Below are positions 23,399-32,894 of a stretch of DNA of 64,000 nucleotides, in pieces. Below the pieces are notes generated by a model, which was not told the origin of the DNA, ran no database searches, and saw only the letters and a list, made by a program, of their open reading frames with translations. Each line of letters starts with the position of its first letter. Within the stretch, counting starts at the first letter, position 1. The stretch comes from Photobacterium gaetbulicola Gung47 (GTDB lineage Bacteria; Pseudomonadota; Gammaproteobacteria; Enterobacterales; Vibrionaceae), in NCBI GenBank assembly GCA_000940995.1, contig CP005974.1, positions 1,674,001-1,738,000 of the forward strand, given 5' to 3'. Both the position numbers and the translations under genes were made by a program.

Positions 23399-26300
23399 AT
23401 GTTACCTGCACTGACACATCAAAACGGTACTGACGAAGTAGTACTGTCGTTCCTGCAAGAACTCGAGAAATCGGGATTTTGTGGTGATATCGAAGGTTCG
23501 TATGCCAGCCGACTTGCGGTGGCGACGGATAATAGCGTTTACCAGCAACTGCCGCAGGCTGTTATCTTCCCGGCGCAAAACCAAGACTTGGTTGTTCTTG
23601 GTCAGTTGGCGCAAACCCAGCCATTTAGGTCTATTACGTTTTCGGCTCGAGGGGGCGGTACAGGCACCAATGGCCAGTCGCTGACACCCGGCATCGTGGT
23701 CGATTTGTCGCGGCATATGAATCAAGTGCTGGAAATTAACGTTGAGGAAGGCTGGGCAAGGGTCCAGACCGGCTTGGTGAAAGATCAGCTCAATGATGCC
23801 CTGCGTCCACATGGTTTCTTTTTCTCGCCCGATCTCTCGACCAGCAACCGGGCAACCATTGGGGGCATGATCAATACCGATGCTTCAGGCCAGGGGTCGT
23901 TGAAGTACGGCAAGACGTCAGATCATGTGCTGGGACTTAAGGCGGTTCTGGTTGATGGTTCAGTATTGGACACCGAGCCTTTGCCTAGTGATGTCATTCA
24001 AGAGTTGTCTGCAACAGAGGTGCTGGCCAATCAGGCCCTGAAAGTCTCCGAGCAGGTGTGCCGTGAAAAACGCGAGCAAATCGTCGACAAGTTTCCTCCG
24101 CTTAACCGTTTCCTCACGGGCTATGATCTCAAGAACGTGTTTGATGAAGCGCTCGGCCAGTTCGATATTGCTCGTTTGCTGTGCGGCTCGGAAGGCTCGC
24201 TGGCCTTTATCACCGAGGCCAGGCTCAACCTTACTCCCCTTCCCAAATCCCGTACTCTGGTCAATATCAAATACGACAGCTTCGACTCCGCGCTGCGCAA
24301 TGCCCCAATGATGGTCGAAGCCAAGGCACTGTCGGTGGAGACGGTGGACTCCCGGGTGCTTAATCTGGCCAAGCAGGACATCATCTGGCATACGGTGAGT
24401 GAGTTGATCACCGATGTGCCTAATCATGACATGCAGGGGATCAACATTGTCGAGTATGCCAGTAACGATGCTGAGGAAAACCAGCAACAAGTGACCGCAT
24501 TGTGCCAGCGTTTGGACGAGATGCTCGCAAAGAAACAGCATGGGATCATTGGTTATCAGGTGTGCAATGAACTTGCTGATATCAACAAAATCTACAACAT
24601 GCGCAAGAAAGCGGTGGGGCTGCTAGGGGCGGCAAAAGGCAGCAAGAAGCCGGTGCCTTTCGCCGAGGATACCTGTGTTCCGCCGGAGAATTTGGCTGAT
24701 TTCATTGCCGAGTTCCGCCTGCTGCTGGATGAACACCAGTTGGATTACGGCATGTTTGGGCATGTCGATGCGGGGGTATTGCACGTCCGTCCGGCGCTAG
24801 ACATGTGCGACCCTCAGCAGGAGAGGCTGATGAAGCAGATTTCCGATCAGGTGGTGGAACTGGTTGCGAAATATGGCGGCTTGATGTGGGGCGAGCACGG
24901 TAAAGGTTACCGCTCTGAGTACGGCCCTGCCTTCTTTGGCGACGAGCTCTTCACCGAGCTGCGGCGGATCAAAGCCGCGTTTGATCCCGATAACCGGATG
25001 AACCCCGGCAAGATATGTACGCCGCTCGACAGTAACGATGAGCTGGTGAAAGTCGATGGGGTGAAGCGCGGTTACTTTGACCGTCAGATCCCGGTTAAGG
25101 TACGCGATAGTTTCAAACAGGCGATGGAGTGCAACGGTAACGGCCTGTGCTTCAACTACGACACCAGCTCGCCGATGTGCCCGTCGATGAAAATTACGGC
25201 AGATCGCCGTCATTCACCCAAGGGGCGGGCCGGGCTGGTCAGAGAGTGGCTGCGCCAGCTTTCCGAGCAGGGGATTGATCCCCTAGAGCTAGAGAGAAGC
25301 CTGATGGATAGCTCCCCGTCGGTGAAGCAAATTATCGACCGGTTCAAGAACACCTTTGGTGGTAAGCGTAACGACTATGATTTTTCCCATGAGGTCATGG
25401 AGGCCATGAATGGCTGCTTGGCATGTAAGGCGTGTGCCAGCCAGTGCCCGATCAAAGTCGATGTTCCAAGCTTCCGCTCACGCTTCATGAACATCTACTA
25501 CAGCCGTTATCAGCGCCCGGCCAAAGACTACCTGGTTGCTTACGTCGAGAGCTACTTACCGCTAATGGCCAAGGCGCCGGCGACCTTCAATGCGATTATG
25601 CGCCCTAAGTGGTCGAAGAGCCTGACCGCCAAGACGATAGGCTATGTGGATATGCCTGCCCTGTCTGTCCCTACCTTGTTTGAAAGCCTGGATGGTCACC
25701 ACGCGACGCGCTTTGACCTACAGTGGCTGCAGGCGCTGTCGGCGCGCGAGCGTCAGAATTACGTCCTTATTGTCCAGGACCCATTCACCAGCTATTACGA
25801 CGCCGAAGTGGTTCGTGATTTGGTCTTCCTCGCCGAGAGGCTGGGTAAAAAGCCGATGCTGGTGCCGTTCAAGCCGAACGGAAAGGCCCAGCATGTGAAG
25901 GGCTTTTTGCGACAGTTTGCCAAAACAGCTAAAAGTACCGCCGATTTTCTTAACCAGCTTGCCGAATTGGGGATTCCCATGGTGGGGGTGGATCCGGCGC
26001 TGGTGCTTTGCTACCGGGATGAATACACCGAAATCTTGGCCGGCCAGCGGGGCGGGTTCGAAGTGCTGACAGCACATGAATGGCTCCTTCCTTTGCTGGA
26101 GGAGAAGCCGGCTGCACCACAAGTCGCAGGTGATGACTGGTATCTGTTTGCCCACTGTACCGAGAAGACCAAGCTACCGAATGCAGAAAAAGAGTGGGGG
26201 ACTATCTTCCGCCACTTTGGTGCCAACCTGATGCCGATTTCTGTCGGCTGTTGCGGGATGGCAGGGACATACGGCCACGAGAAGGATAAGCTCGAGACCT

Positions 26301-26464
26301 CGAAGGCGGTTTATGCACTGAGCTGGCAGCCGAATATTGCCCAGCTGGATCCCGATCGCTGCCTGGCAACCGGCTATTCCTGCCGCAGCCAAGCCAAACG
26401 GTTGGAGCATATAAAAATGAAGCATCCGGTGCAGGTTCTGTTGCGGATTTTGACTAGCCGCTGA
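23399..26464 (+). CDS. ydiJ: D-2-hydroxyglutarate dehydrogenase YdiJ (FAD/Fe-S)
   Basis: The 1021-residue protein is alike throughout to E. coli YdiJ, described as a D-2-hydroxyglutarate dehydrogenase. The N-terminal FAD-binding (PCMH) domain has TFSARGGGTGTNGQSL (about residue 80) and STSNRATIGGMINTDASGQG (about 145). The FAD-oxidase C-terminal part has YGMFGHVDAGVLHVRPALD (about 460) and GEHGKGYRSEYGP (about 500). Then come a 4Fe-4S module (CLACKACASQCPI, about 680) and a CCG-type domain ending with SVGCCGMAGTYGHE and ATGYSCRSQAKR. The start follows AAGGAGAGCA. It is monocistronic with a strong terminator. It would remove 2-hydroxyglutarate formed as a by-product and pass electrons to the membrane quinone pool; the acceptor is inferred. 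Confidence 0.95.
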   Translation: MLPALTHQNGTDEVVLSFLQELEKSGFCGDIEGSYASRLAVATDNSVYQQLPQAVIFPAQNQDLVVLGQLAQTQPFRSITFSARGGGTGTNGQSLTPGIVVDLSRHMNQVLEINVEEGWARVQTGLVKDQLNDALRPHGFFFSPDLSTSNRATIGGMINTDASGQGSLKYGKTSDHVLGLKAVLVDGSVLDTEPLPSDVIQELSATEVLANQALKVSEQVCREKREQIVDKFPPLNRFLTGYDLKNVFDEALGQFDIARLLCGSEGSLAFITEARLNLTPLPKSRTLVNIKYDSFDSALRNAPMMVEAKALSVETVDSRVLNLAKQDIIWHTVSELITDVPNHDMQGINIVEYASNDAEENQQQVTALCQRLDEMLAKKQHGIIGYQVCNELADINKIYNMRKKAVGLLGAAKGSKKPVPFAEDTCVPPENLADFIAEFRLLLDEHQLDYGMFGHVDAGVLHVRPALDMCDPQQERLMKQISDQVVELVAKYGGLMWGEHGKGYRSEYGPAFFGDELFTELRRIKAAFDPDNRMNPGKICTPLDSNDELVKVDGVKRGYFDRQIPVKVRDSFKQAMECNGNGLCFNYDTSSPMCPSMKITADRRHSPKGRAGLVREWLRQLSEQGIDPLELERSLMDSSPSVKQIIDRFKNTFGGKRNDYDFSHEVMEAMNGCLACKACASQCPIKVDVPSFRSRFMNIYYSRYQRPAKDYLVAYVESYLPLMAKAPATFNAIMRPKWSKSLTAKTIGYVDMPALSVPTLFESLDGHHATRFDLQWLQALSARERQNYVLIVQDPFTSYYDAEVVRDLVFLAERLGKKPMLVPFKPNGKAQHVKGFLRQFAKTAKSTADFLNQLAELGIPMVGVDPALVLCYRDEYTEILAGQRGGFEVLTAHEWLLPLLEEKPAAPQVAGDDWYLFAHCTEKTKLPNAEKEWGTIFRHFGANLMPISVGCCGMAGTYGHEKDKLETSKAVYALSWQPNIAQLDPDRCLATGYSCRSQAKRLEHIKMKHPVQVLLRILTSR

Positions 26465-26494
26465 GGCCCGTGTCTGGGTTTCTGCGAGAGAAAC

Positions 26495-26521
26495 AAAATG
26501 CGGCGCTACGCCGCATTTTTT
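26495..26521. terminator. Bidirectional terminator between ydiJ and aqpZ
   Basis: AAAATGCGGCG pairs with CGCCGCATTTT around CTA, with a following T-run. It serves the convergent ydiJ and aqpZ genes. Confidence 0.93.
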
Positions 26522-26533
26522 GTTTCCGATGGT

Positions 26534-27223
26534 TTACTCGTCAGGGGAGAGCCAACGGTAGACCAGCCCGGCTAGCAATGCCCCGAGCAGCGGTGCCAGC
26601 CAGAACAGCCAAAGCTGAGCCATTGCCCAATCACCCACCATGATGGCAGGGCCAGTGCTGCGAGCCGGATTCACCGAAGTATTGGTGACCGGAATACTGA
26701 TCAGGTGGATCAGGGTCAGTGCCAGCCCGATTGCCAACCCAGCCATGGCCGGGGAGGCAAGTTTGTGGGTTGCACCAAGGATGACGATCAGGAACATGAA
26801 GGTCATGACAAACTCGGTAATGAACCCTGACATCATGGTGTAGCTGCCGGGGGAATGATCGCCATACCCGTTGGAGGCCAATCCTCCCGCCAGGCTGAAC
26901 CCGGCCTGCCCGCTGGCAATCAAATAGAGCACAAAGGCGCCAGCAACGGCCCCCAGCACCTGGAAGACGATATACGGGATCACCTCAGTGGCAGGAAAGC
27001 GCCCGCCGGACCATAGCCCCACGGTGACGGCCGGATTGAGGTGACAGCCAGAGATATGGCCAATAGCATAGGCCATTGTGACCACGGTAAGACCGAATGC
27101 CAGCGAAACGCCGAGCAAACCAATGCCAACTTCTGGAAAAGCGGCTGCCAAGACGGCACTACCACAGCCACCTAGGACCAACCAGAATGTACCGATGAAC
27201 TCGGCCACGAGTTTTTTTATCAT
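26534..27223 (-). CDS. aqpZ: Aquaporin Z
   Basis: AqpZ is a tetrameric inner-membrane water channel. The 229-residue protein has six membrane helices and both NPA motifs: SGCHLNPAVTVGLW (about residue 63) and NTSVNPARSTGPA (about 184). The selectivity-filter residues are AqpZ-like, with His in ALTLIHLISIPVTNTS and Arg after the second NPA. The length and the beginning (MIKKLVAEFIGTFWLVLGG) match the family. It is the only gene of its transcript and faces ydiJ across a bidirectional terminator. Confidence 0.96.
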   Translation of the reverse strand: MIKKLVAEFIGTFWLVLGGCGSAVLAAAFPEVGIGLLGVSLAFGLTVVTMAYAIGHISGCHLNPAVTVGLWSGGRFPATEVIPYIVFQVLGAVAGAFVLYLIASGQAGFSLAGGLASNGYGDHSPGSYTMMSGFITEFVMTFMFLIVILGATHKLASPAMAGLAIGLALTLIHLISIPVTNTSVNPARSTGPAIMVGDWAMAQLWLFWLAPLLGALLAGLVYRWLSPDE

Positions 27224-27411
27224 TGAGGCCTACTCCTAATGCGCCAGAAACTCCACTGAGTATAGGAATTTCACATTAAGACAATGGCTCATCAGTGAAA
27301 CTGAAGGCGGCAGAGGCAAACCGCCAAAGAGTTGGCTATTCGAATCCGCTGGTTTGCTCTAGCAGCATCTTGTGTCTGAGCTATCGTGACATCCTTAATG
27401 TCAACTGCGAG

Positions 27412-28296
27412 TCAGTTGGACTCCTTGTCAAGGTAGGCCTCCAGTTGCGATGACAGCCATCTCGATACCGAGCCTAGCTGAATGTGCTTGCCGTAGATCA
27501 CTCCGTAGGGTTGCCAGCGCATTGACTGGTAATGGTTGAGTACTTTGAGGGTACCGTCCCGCAAATAGCTATTGATCAGCACCGAGGGAACGGTTGACCA
27601 GCCATTGCCGTCAAGAACGGCATTGCGCAGGTGTTCGTAAAAGGTCAGGGCAATATAGTTGCTTGAGGTCGGCGATACGGCCGTCAGGCTCTGATCTTTG
27701 ATCGCGGCCAGCACAAATTCGGTGGCATGGGCCAAGTCGTCGCTGAGTACTTCGCTGAGCTGGTTGAGCGGGTGGTCGGCACGTGCCACTGACATCATCC
27801 GTATCTGGCCGAGTTGGGTATATTGGTTGTTGGGCAGGTTATCGTCGGTCGGCAGCAGGCAGAAGGCCATATCCACCATGTTTTGTTCGACCATTTCATC
27901 TAGCTCGGGCGGCGGCGCGACATAGATAGAGAGGCTGCTGTTGGGGAATTTGATACTCAGATCATGGACCAGCTGGCGCCAGAATGCTTCAGGCAGGGCA
28001 TCGTCCCTGGCAATCCGCAGTGCGGACTCAACCCCTTCGAGATGCTGCTGGCACTTGGCGTGGATGTCATTGGCTATCATGAGTATCCGCTCGGCATCGT
28101 TTCTGATCGCATCACCAATTTCGGTCAATTGGACCTGGTTGCCAGTACGTTGCAGCAGAGAGACGCCAAGTTCATCTTCCAACGCGCTAAGCGCCGAACT
28201 GACCGTCGTGCGGTTTTTCCCGCACCGTTTGGCCGCTTCGGTGATCGAGCCGGTGTCGCAGGTGTCAAGGAACAGAGCTAATTGACTGAGTTTCAT
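27412..28296 (-). CDS. LysR-family transcriptional regulator
   Basis: The 294-residue regulator has the N-terminal winged helix with HTH SITEAAKRCGKNRTTVSSAL (about residues 16-36) followed by ALEDELGVSLLQRTGNQVQ, the linker helix and a periplasmic-binding-like effector domain. The position of the recognition helix carries NRTTVS in place of the more usual QPAVS. The target and effector are unknown. It is divergent from the CDF-like gene 190 bp away, and an inverted repeat in between (28370-28390) is a candidate operator. Confidence 0.9.
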   Translation of the reverse strand: MKLSQLALFLDTCDTGSITEAAKRCGKNRTTVSSALSALEDELGVSLLQRTGNQVQLTEIGDAIRNDAERILMIANDIHAKCQQHLEGVESALRIARDDALPEAFWRQLVHDLSIKFPNSSLSIYVAPPPELDEMVEQNMVDMAFCLLPTDDNLPNNQYTQLGQIRMMSVARADHPLNQLSEVLSDDLAHATEFVLAAIKDQSLTAVSPTSSNYIALTFYEHLRNAVLDGNGWSTVPSVLINSYLRDGTLKVLNHYQSMRWQPYGVIYGKHIQLGSVSRWLSSQLEAYLDKESN

Positions 28297-28369
28297 AATA
28301 ATCCTGTGTCCTGAGAGGGTTTGGGGTGATGTTTGAATTATGCTCTATCCTGAATGGAAAGTCAGTGAT

Positions 28370-28390
28370 AGCGCCAAAAAAATTGGCGCT
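28370..28390. repeat. Inverted repeat between LysR gene and CDF-like gene
   Basis: AGCGCC and GGCGCT form a perfect 6-bp palindrome around AAAAAAATT, and the motif CAGTGAT occurs on both sides (28363 and 28391). It lies about 75 bp upstream of the LysR start and 95 bp upstream of the CDF-like start, and may be a regulator site; that is inference. Confidence 0.4.
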
Positions 28391-28485
28391 CAGTGATTAT
28401 CGCCTTTTTTGTTACCTCGGTATGATCGTGACTGAGAATAAATCAGAAAGACAAGCAGGCAAGAAAGCCCTGCACTGAGGTAGTT

Positions 28486-29160
28486 ATGCAATGTAATGTG
28501 GCACTGGAGCGCAAGCTTTTACAATTTTCGACATTTTCTGCGCTGTTGTTTGCCCTGTTAGGGATTGGCTTCGGTCTGTGGATGGGTTCACTCGTCATTA
28601 TTTTCGACGGCGCTTATTCATTGGTGAGCTTGGCATTGACCGTGTTATCCCTGGTGGCGGCAGCGTATATCCGGTCGCCAGCACGAAAAGGCAACGAGAG
28701 CTGCCAGAAGGTCGAGCCAATGGTCATTGCCTTTAAGGGATTGGTGATCACCTTGATGTGCTGTATTTCGTTCAGCTCAGCGATTATGGCCATACTGAAT
28801 GGCGGGCGTGATGTCGATACCGGTTTGGCACTGCTTTTTGGGGTTATAAACGTGGTGGGCTGTTTGGCAACCTATCTGGTCATGAGGAAGTATGGCCAGT
28901 GTTCGGGTTCAAATCTGGTGGTGGCCGAATCCAAGCAGTGGATGATGGATACGGTGATCAGCGGCGCGGTGATGGTAGGTTTTATTGTGGCAACCTTGAT
29001 GCAGCATATCGGCTTGGCAGCATATTCGGTATACACTGATCCTGTTATGGTAATCGTAGCGTCGGTGTACTTTGTGATAGTGCCGCTGAAGATGATGCTC
29101 GGCGCGCTAAAGGAGTTGCGTGCGACAGATGATTACAATGCCGTGACGGAGCTTCGCTAA
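28486..29160 (+). CDS. Cation diffusion facilitator-like membrane protein lacking the C-terminal domain
   Basis: The 224-residue protein has five or six membrane helices and resembles the membrane half of CDF transporters: LWMGSLVIIFDGAYSLVSLA near residue 28 stands where CDF proteins carry the first metal-site helix (xxxxDxxxS), and SKQWMMDTVISGAVMVG near residue 148 where the second has HxxxD-like residues. The first site keeps Asp-x3-Ser; the second has Glu/Asp at EsKqwMMD. The C-terminal cytoplasmic domain, present in most family members, is absent and the protein ends at LKELRATDDYNAVTELR. It might move a divalent cation or be a non-transporting relative. It is divergent from the LysR regulator, which may control it. 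Confidence 0.7.
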   Translation: MQCNVALERKLLQFSTFSALLFALLGIGFGLWMGSLVIIFDGAYSLVSLALTVLSLVAAAYIRSPARKGNESCQKVEPMVIAFKGLVITLMCCISFSSAIMAILNGGRDVDTGLALLFGVINVVGCLATYLVMRKYGQCSGSNLVVAESKQWMMDTVISGAVMVGFIVATLMQHIGLAAYSVYTDPVMVIVASVYFVIVPLKMMLGALKELRATDDYNAVTELR

Positions 29161-29193
29161 ATTCACCGTGACGAAATGTAGGACGTCAATATT

Positions 29194-29222
29194 AGGTAGG
29201 AGCTAGGCTCCTACCTTTTTTA
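29194..29222 (+). terminator. Terminator after the CDF-like gene
   Basis: AGGTAGGAGC pairs with GCTCCTACCT around TAG, followed by a run of six T. It also lies at the 3' end of the convergent NYN-domain gene. Confidence 0.92.
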
Positions 29223-29225
29223 TCT

Positions 29226-29705
29226 CTACCGCTTGAGCAGCAGCGTGTCTTCAATTTCACGGAAAAAGTGTGCCGTGTTTATCAGCGAGGCTGCCGTCAG
29301 GCCAGGGACACCGTAGATCTCAACGTCAATGCCATATTTGCTCTGGACCTTATCAACCAAGAGGTCAAAGTCTCCATCACCCGACAGCAGAATGATCCGG
29401 TCGACATCCGGTGCATGCTCCATAACGTCCAGGGTGATCCCGACATCCCAATCACCCTTCGCGGAGCCATCACTGCGCTGGATAAAGGGTTTGAGTTTGA
29501 CGTCAAAGCCGATACCTCGAAGGATATTCTGGAACTGGCGTTGTTTTTCGTCACCACGATGAATGGCATAGGCATAAGCCGCGACAACCTCTCTGCCTTG
29601 GGTGGCTTCGGCCCAAAAGGCATTGTAATCAAAGTTACAACCATAGGTGTCTTTGACGGTGTAGTAGATGTTTTGCACATCGACAAAAATAGCGACTTTT
29701 TCCAC
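29226..29705 (-). CDS. NYN-domain (LabA/DUF88-like) protein, putative ribonuclease
   Basis: NYN domains have a PIN-like fold and often act as RNases. The 159-residue protein is one such domain: FVDVQNIYYTVK (first acidic residue, about residue 8), KGDWDVGITLDVM (about 87) and IILLSGDGDFDLLVDKVQ (about 107) supply the conserved acidic residues expected for metal binding. The length fits the LabA-type subgroup found in gammaproteobacteria. No partner gene is adjacent; it is convergent with the CDF-like gene. The RNA target is unknown. Confidence 0.85.
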   Translation of the reverse strand: MEKVAIFVDVQNIYYTVKDTYGCNFDYNAFWAEATQGREVVAAYAYAIHRGDEKQRQFQNILRGIGFDVKLKPFIQRSDGSAKGDWDVGITLDVMEHAPDVDRIILLSGDGDFDLLVDKVQSKYGIDVEIYGVPGLTAASLINTAHFFREIEDTLLLKR

Positions 29706-29892
29706 GTTTACTCTTTATTGGTTGGGCCAAAGGGTAGTATATACCTAAGCGGCTGTAATATGCATGCCTGACGCGGGTTTAATTGCTTAGTCATCAATAT
29801 ATTGAAGGTGGGTGTCGTGCATTGGTACCCTGGCTATTTGACATTAATTGGGTATAAAGTACGGCGTGAAACAGATAACGATGAAGTGGACC

Positions 29893-30636
29893 ATGAAAAA
29901 ATCAGTGATTGCGCTGTCTCTAGCTGCTTGCTCGGCAGGCAGTTTTGCTCAAAGTTGCCCGGTTGAGGTGCCAAATGATATCCATATTGCCGGTGATCAG
30001 GTGGCGGTGTATCAAGGTGGCAAGCCGAGGCTGTTGATTAACCAGGATAACCAGCTGTTTATCGAGGGCAGGCAAGTTGCGCTGTCTGACTCGCAGATGC
30101 AAGCCTTGCAAGCATACAGTGAGCATGTGAAGTCTTACCTGCCGCAAATGGCAGAGCTAGCCGATAGCGGGGCCAGTATTGCCCAAGAGGTTATTGATGA
30201 TCTCTCCGCGCACTTTGGCAACAGTGATGCCTTTGTTGGTGCAGAGCAATTGGTGGATGAATACAGCGCGAAGGCCAAGCAGAAATTCTATCCTGATGGT
30301 GAGTTTGTTATGCCTGCTGATGTTTTCCGTTCGATGGATTCAGGTTGGAAGCAGGAGCTTGAGGAGGCCTTGAAGCATATTAGTGTGGAGTCAGTGTCTG
30401 GAATGATTGCGTCTTTGTCTGAGGAGATGAAAGCGGGTGAGCTGAGTTTTTCCCAATTCCAAACCCAGCTAATGGCATTGAAGCAAAGCCTCCAAGACAA
30501 GGTTCGTCAACGTTCCGGGGAAATGGCCGTACAGGCAGGCGAACTCTGTGAGTCTATTGAAGGGCTGGCGGAAGAAGAGCAGCAGCTACAGCAAGTCATT
30601 CCTGAACTGAAAGACTATCAACTGTTTGAAATTTAA
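29893..30636 (+). CDS. DUF2884 family (YggN-like) periplasmic protein
   Basis: The 247-residue protein has a signal peptide (MKKSVIALSLAACSAGSFAQS) and the mature start CPVEVPNDIHIAGDQVAVYQ, then ALSDSQMQALQAYSEHVKSY, the layout of YggN/DUF2884 proteins. Long amphipathic helices follow (residues 85-240, with ISVESVSGMIASLSEEM and a C-terminal helix). Function of the family is unknown; it is periplasmic by the signal. I chose the ATG at 29893 to fit the signal peptide; ATGs at 29848 and 29881 would add a non-signal extension. The gene stands alone. Confidence 0.8.
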   Translation: MKKSVIALSLAACSAGSFAQSCPVEVPNDIHIAGDQVAVYQGGKPRLLINQDNQLFIEGRQVALSDSQMQALQAYSEHVKSYLPQMAELADSGASIAQEVIDDLSAHFGNSDAFVGAEQLVDEYSAKAKQKFYPDGEFVMPADVFRSMDSGWKQELEEALKHISVESVSGMIASLSEEMKAGELSFSQFQTQLMALKQSLQDKVRQRSGEMAVQAGELCESIEGLAEEEQQLQQVIPELKDYQLFEI

Positions 30637-30754
30637 AGAGCGGTTACGCGAAGTCTGTTTTTGGTGTCATTTGTGTATTGTTTTTTGTGCAGCGTGTCAC
30701 TAAATAGCGCTTAGAACCTGATAACTAAAGGCGCTTTTTTTCTACATATGGATA

Positions 30755-32638
30755 ATGTGGCAGCAGAACCCAAGTCAAAAAATTGACTTGGGTGACAAAA
30801 ACAAACTTCAAAGGTTATTGAAGTACATGAAAGTACAGCCCAGATTATTGATCTCTTTTATATTCCCGCTGCTGATGCTCGTACTGAGTTTATTGGTCTA
30901 TGTCGGCTTCAATGAATATAAAGACAACCAGAATGCTGCGATAAATCAGGCAACCTCCAATGTCCGTATTGCGCGAGAGTATTTGGACCATCATTTCCTT
31001 TCGGCACAAAGCCAACTCTACCTTCTTGAACAGCTGTGGGAAGAAAAGAACAGTATTGCTGGGGTGATGAAAGCGGCTCAGACCATAGTGAGTGCGAAAA
31101 GCCGCTATTTGGAAGTTGGTTTGCTGGCTTATGGCAACTACTACGGTACCAATGGTTTTTACAAAGAAGGTATTGCCTCTTTGATCGCCGAGCGGCCATG
31201 GTACAAACAAGCAGCTATCGGCGAGAGCTATATCACACCTATCTATCTAAGCGGCAGCACCGGGAAATGGACGGTGGCGTTTGTCGCTGTACTCGACCCA
31301 GTCGCGCAGCAGGAAGTGCGCATCGTACTCGAGATTGATGTCAACAGGCTGTATGAGAATGTTTCCCTGCTGAGAACGCTAGAGAATGGATATGTCTATG
31401 CCATTGAAAGCGCGACAGGCAAGATAGTGATACATCCCGATGACAGTCGAGTGGGTACACCGTCGGTCAGTGTGACTAGCGATATTCTCGCGCGGATCCA
31501 GGCGGGAGAGCAGGCAGGGATCATTCCGTCGTATGAATACAAGAACAAGGAGAAGTTCAGTGTCTATGAAGCGAATCCGCTGCTCGGCTGGGTCGTGCTA
31601 TCGGGGGCAGAGAAGTCAGAAATAATCATGCACACACTGAGTATCAGTGCCGTGACCTTATCCCTGCTGGTGTTAATCCTTATTATTGGCTTGTTATTTT
31701 ATATTGTTTACCACGTCCATAATTATGGCCGGCAGCTTAGTGAAGTAGAAAGCATCGCCGAGCTGAAAATTGCCTTACAGCAGATGGTGGAAGGGGTGAT
31801 TGGCTGCCAATCTATCCACCTTTACATGCGCAACGTGTATTCTGGCGATTTTGAATCGGCGCAGTGCAAGCACCATATTTCTGAGAAAGGGCTCCGAGAT
31901 GATCCTGCGGAAAGGCTTGGCCGGTTGGCCAGACTGCCCGAGAATCAACCGGATATCCTGTCGGCATTTATCGCGCCGGGCAAAACCTGCATTCGTGTTC
32001 CGCTAACGAAGAAAAAGCAACTGATCGGCCTGCTGTACATTATTTCCCCACGTTTGGATCTAACGCTATTTATCAATATGCTAAGGACCTATGCCCAAAG
32101 TGCTTTGGGGCAAGTCATGCTAGCGCAGAGAATCCAGCAAACAGATGCAATGACGGGCCTGATGAATAAGAACTTCCTGCAGGCCGAAATAGAGAAGCAA
32201 ATTAAAGCGAACGGCAAATATTATCTGGCCATGATTGATGTTGATGACTTCAAGGGAATTAATGACACCTATGGCCATTTGTTCGGGGACAAAGTTATCA
32301 TTTCCGTGGCCAATTGCCTTCGACAGGAAAGTGATCGCCATGCCATTGTGGCGCGTTACGGTGGTGAAGAGTTTGCTATTTTGCTGCCAGCCAAGGGACT
32401 AATGGCGGCCAAGGAGATACTGGAGGCGATCCGAGCCAGCGTTTCCTCCACGGTGATCAAGAGCGGTACCAAGTCTTGCCGGGTTCATGTCAGTATTGGT
32501 GTTGCGGCGATCAGCGGAAATATGGAGAAGTCGATTGCCAGAGCGGATCAGGCGCTCTACCAGGCGAAGGCCAACGGCAAGAATCAGGTCGTCATTTACT
32601 GTTTAAACAGTATGTTACAAACAATCGGCGCCGAATAG
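30755..32638 (+). CDS. Cache-domain diguanylate cyclase (GGDEF)
   Basis: The 627-residue protein is a membrane-bound sensor enzyme. A first membrane helix (about 31-50, LISFIFPLLMLVLSLLVYVG) is followed by a periplasmic dCache-like region (55-285) with RPWYKQA and GKIVIHPDDSRVGTP, a second helix (about 300-325, LSLLVLILIIGLLFYIVYHV), a linker, and a GGDEF domain (about 465-620). The active site reads ARYGGEEFAILLP, so it should make cyclic di-GMP. The RxxD I-site five residues before GGEEF is absent (RHAI in its place), so product feedback may be missing. The start at 30755 has no clear ribosome site; an ATG at 30827 is possible. Confidence 0.88.
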   Translation: MWQQNPSQKIDLGDKNKLQRLLKYMKVQPRLLISFIFPLLMLVLSLLVYVGFNEYKDNQNAAINQATSNVRIAREYLDHHFLSAQSQLYLLEQLWEEKNSIAGVMKAAQTIVSAKSRYLEVGLLAYGNYYGTNGFYKEGIASLIAERPWYKQAAIGESYITPIYLSGSTGKWTVAFVAVLDPVAQQEVRIVLEIDVNRLYENVSLLRTLENGYVYAIESATGKIVIHPDDSRVGTPSVSVTSDILARIQAGEQAGIIPSYEYKNKEKFSVYEANPLLGWVVLSGAEKSEIIMHTLSISAVTLSLLVLILIIGLLFYIVYHVHNYGRQLSEVESIAELKIALQQMVEGVIGCQSIHLYMRNVYSGDFESAQCKHHISEKGLRDDPAERLGRLARLPENQPDILSAFIAPGKTCIRVPLTKKKQLIGLLYIISPRLDLTLFINMLRTYAQSALGQVMLAQRIQQTDAMTGLMNKNFLQAEIEKQIKANGKYYLAMIDVDDFKGINDTYGHLFGDKVIISVANCLRQESDRHAIVARYGGEEFAILLPAKGLMAAKEILEAIRASVSSTVIKSGTKSCRVHVSIGVAAISGNMEKSIARADQALYQAKANGKNQVVIYCLNSMLQTIGAE

Positions 32639-32721
32639 CAAAAACATGATTGGTTAGACAGATCATGCACTATGGGTCTGTTATGGTTTATTTATGAACC
32701 AATATTTATTGTGGTGTTGAG

Positions 32722-32877
32722 ATGCTGAAGCTTGCTGTAATCATCATACTCTTGTTGCTGGGAGCGTTATTGACCAAGTATCTTGATGAAAAATCGCAAC
32801 AGAAAATATTGATTGGTTTCGGTGTGCTGGTGGCACTGGCCGTGGTTGGGCTGATGGCATCAGAGCTGATGCGATAG
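32722..32877 (+). CDS. Small two-helix membrane protein (51 residues)
   Basis: A 51-codon frame starts at an ATG at 32722 and ends at TAG 32875-32877. It encodes MLKLAVIIILLLLGALLTKY, a short charged turn (LDEKSQQK), then a second hydrophobic helix (ILIGFGVLVALAVVGLMA), ending SELMR. It is too short for common gene-finding cut-offs but has strong hydrophobic-helix composition and third-position bias. A weak ribosome site (GTTGAG) precedes it. It lies between the GGDEF gene and ygiQ and may be co-transcribed with the former. Function unknown. Confidence 0.6.
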   Translation: MLKLAVIIILLLLGALLTKYLDEKSQQKILIGFGVLVALAVVGLMASELMR

Positions 32878-32894
32878 GCAGGATATCGAAAAAG

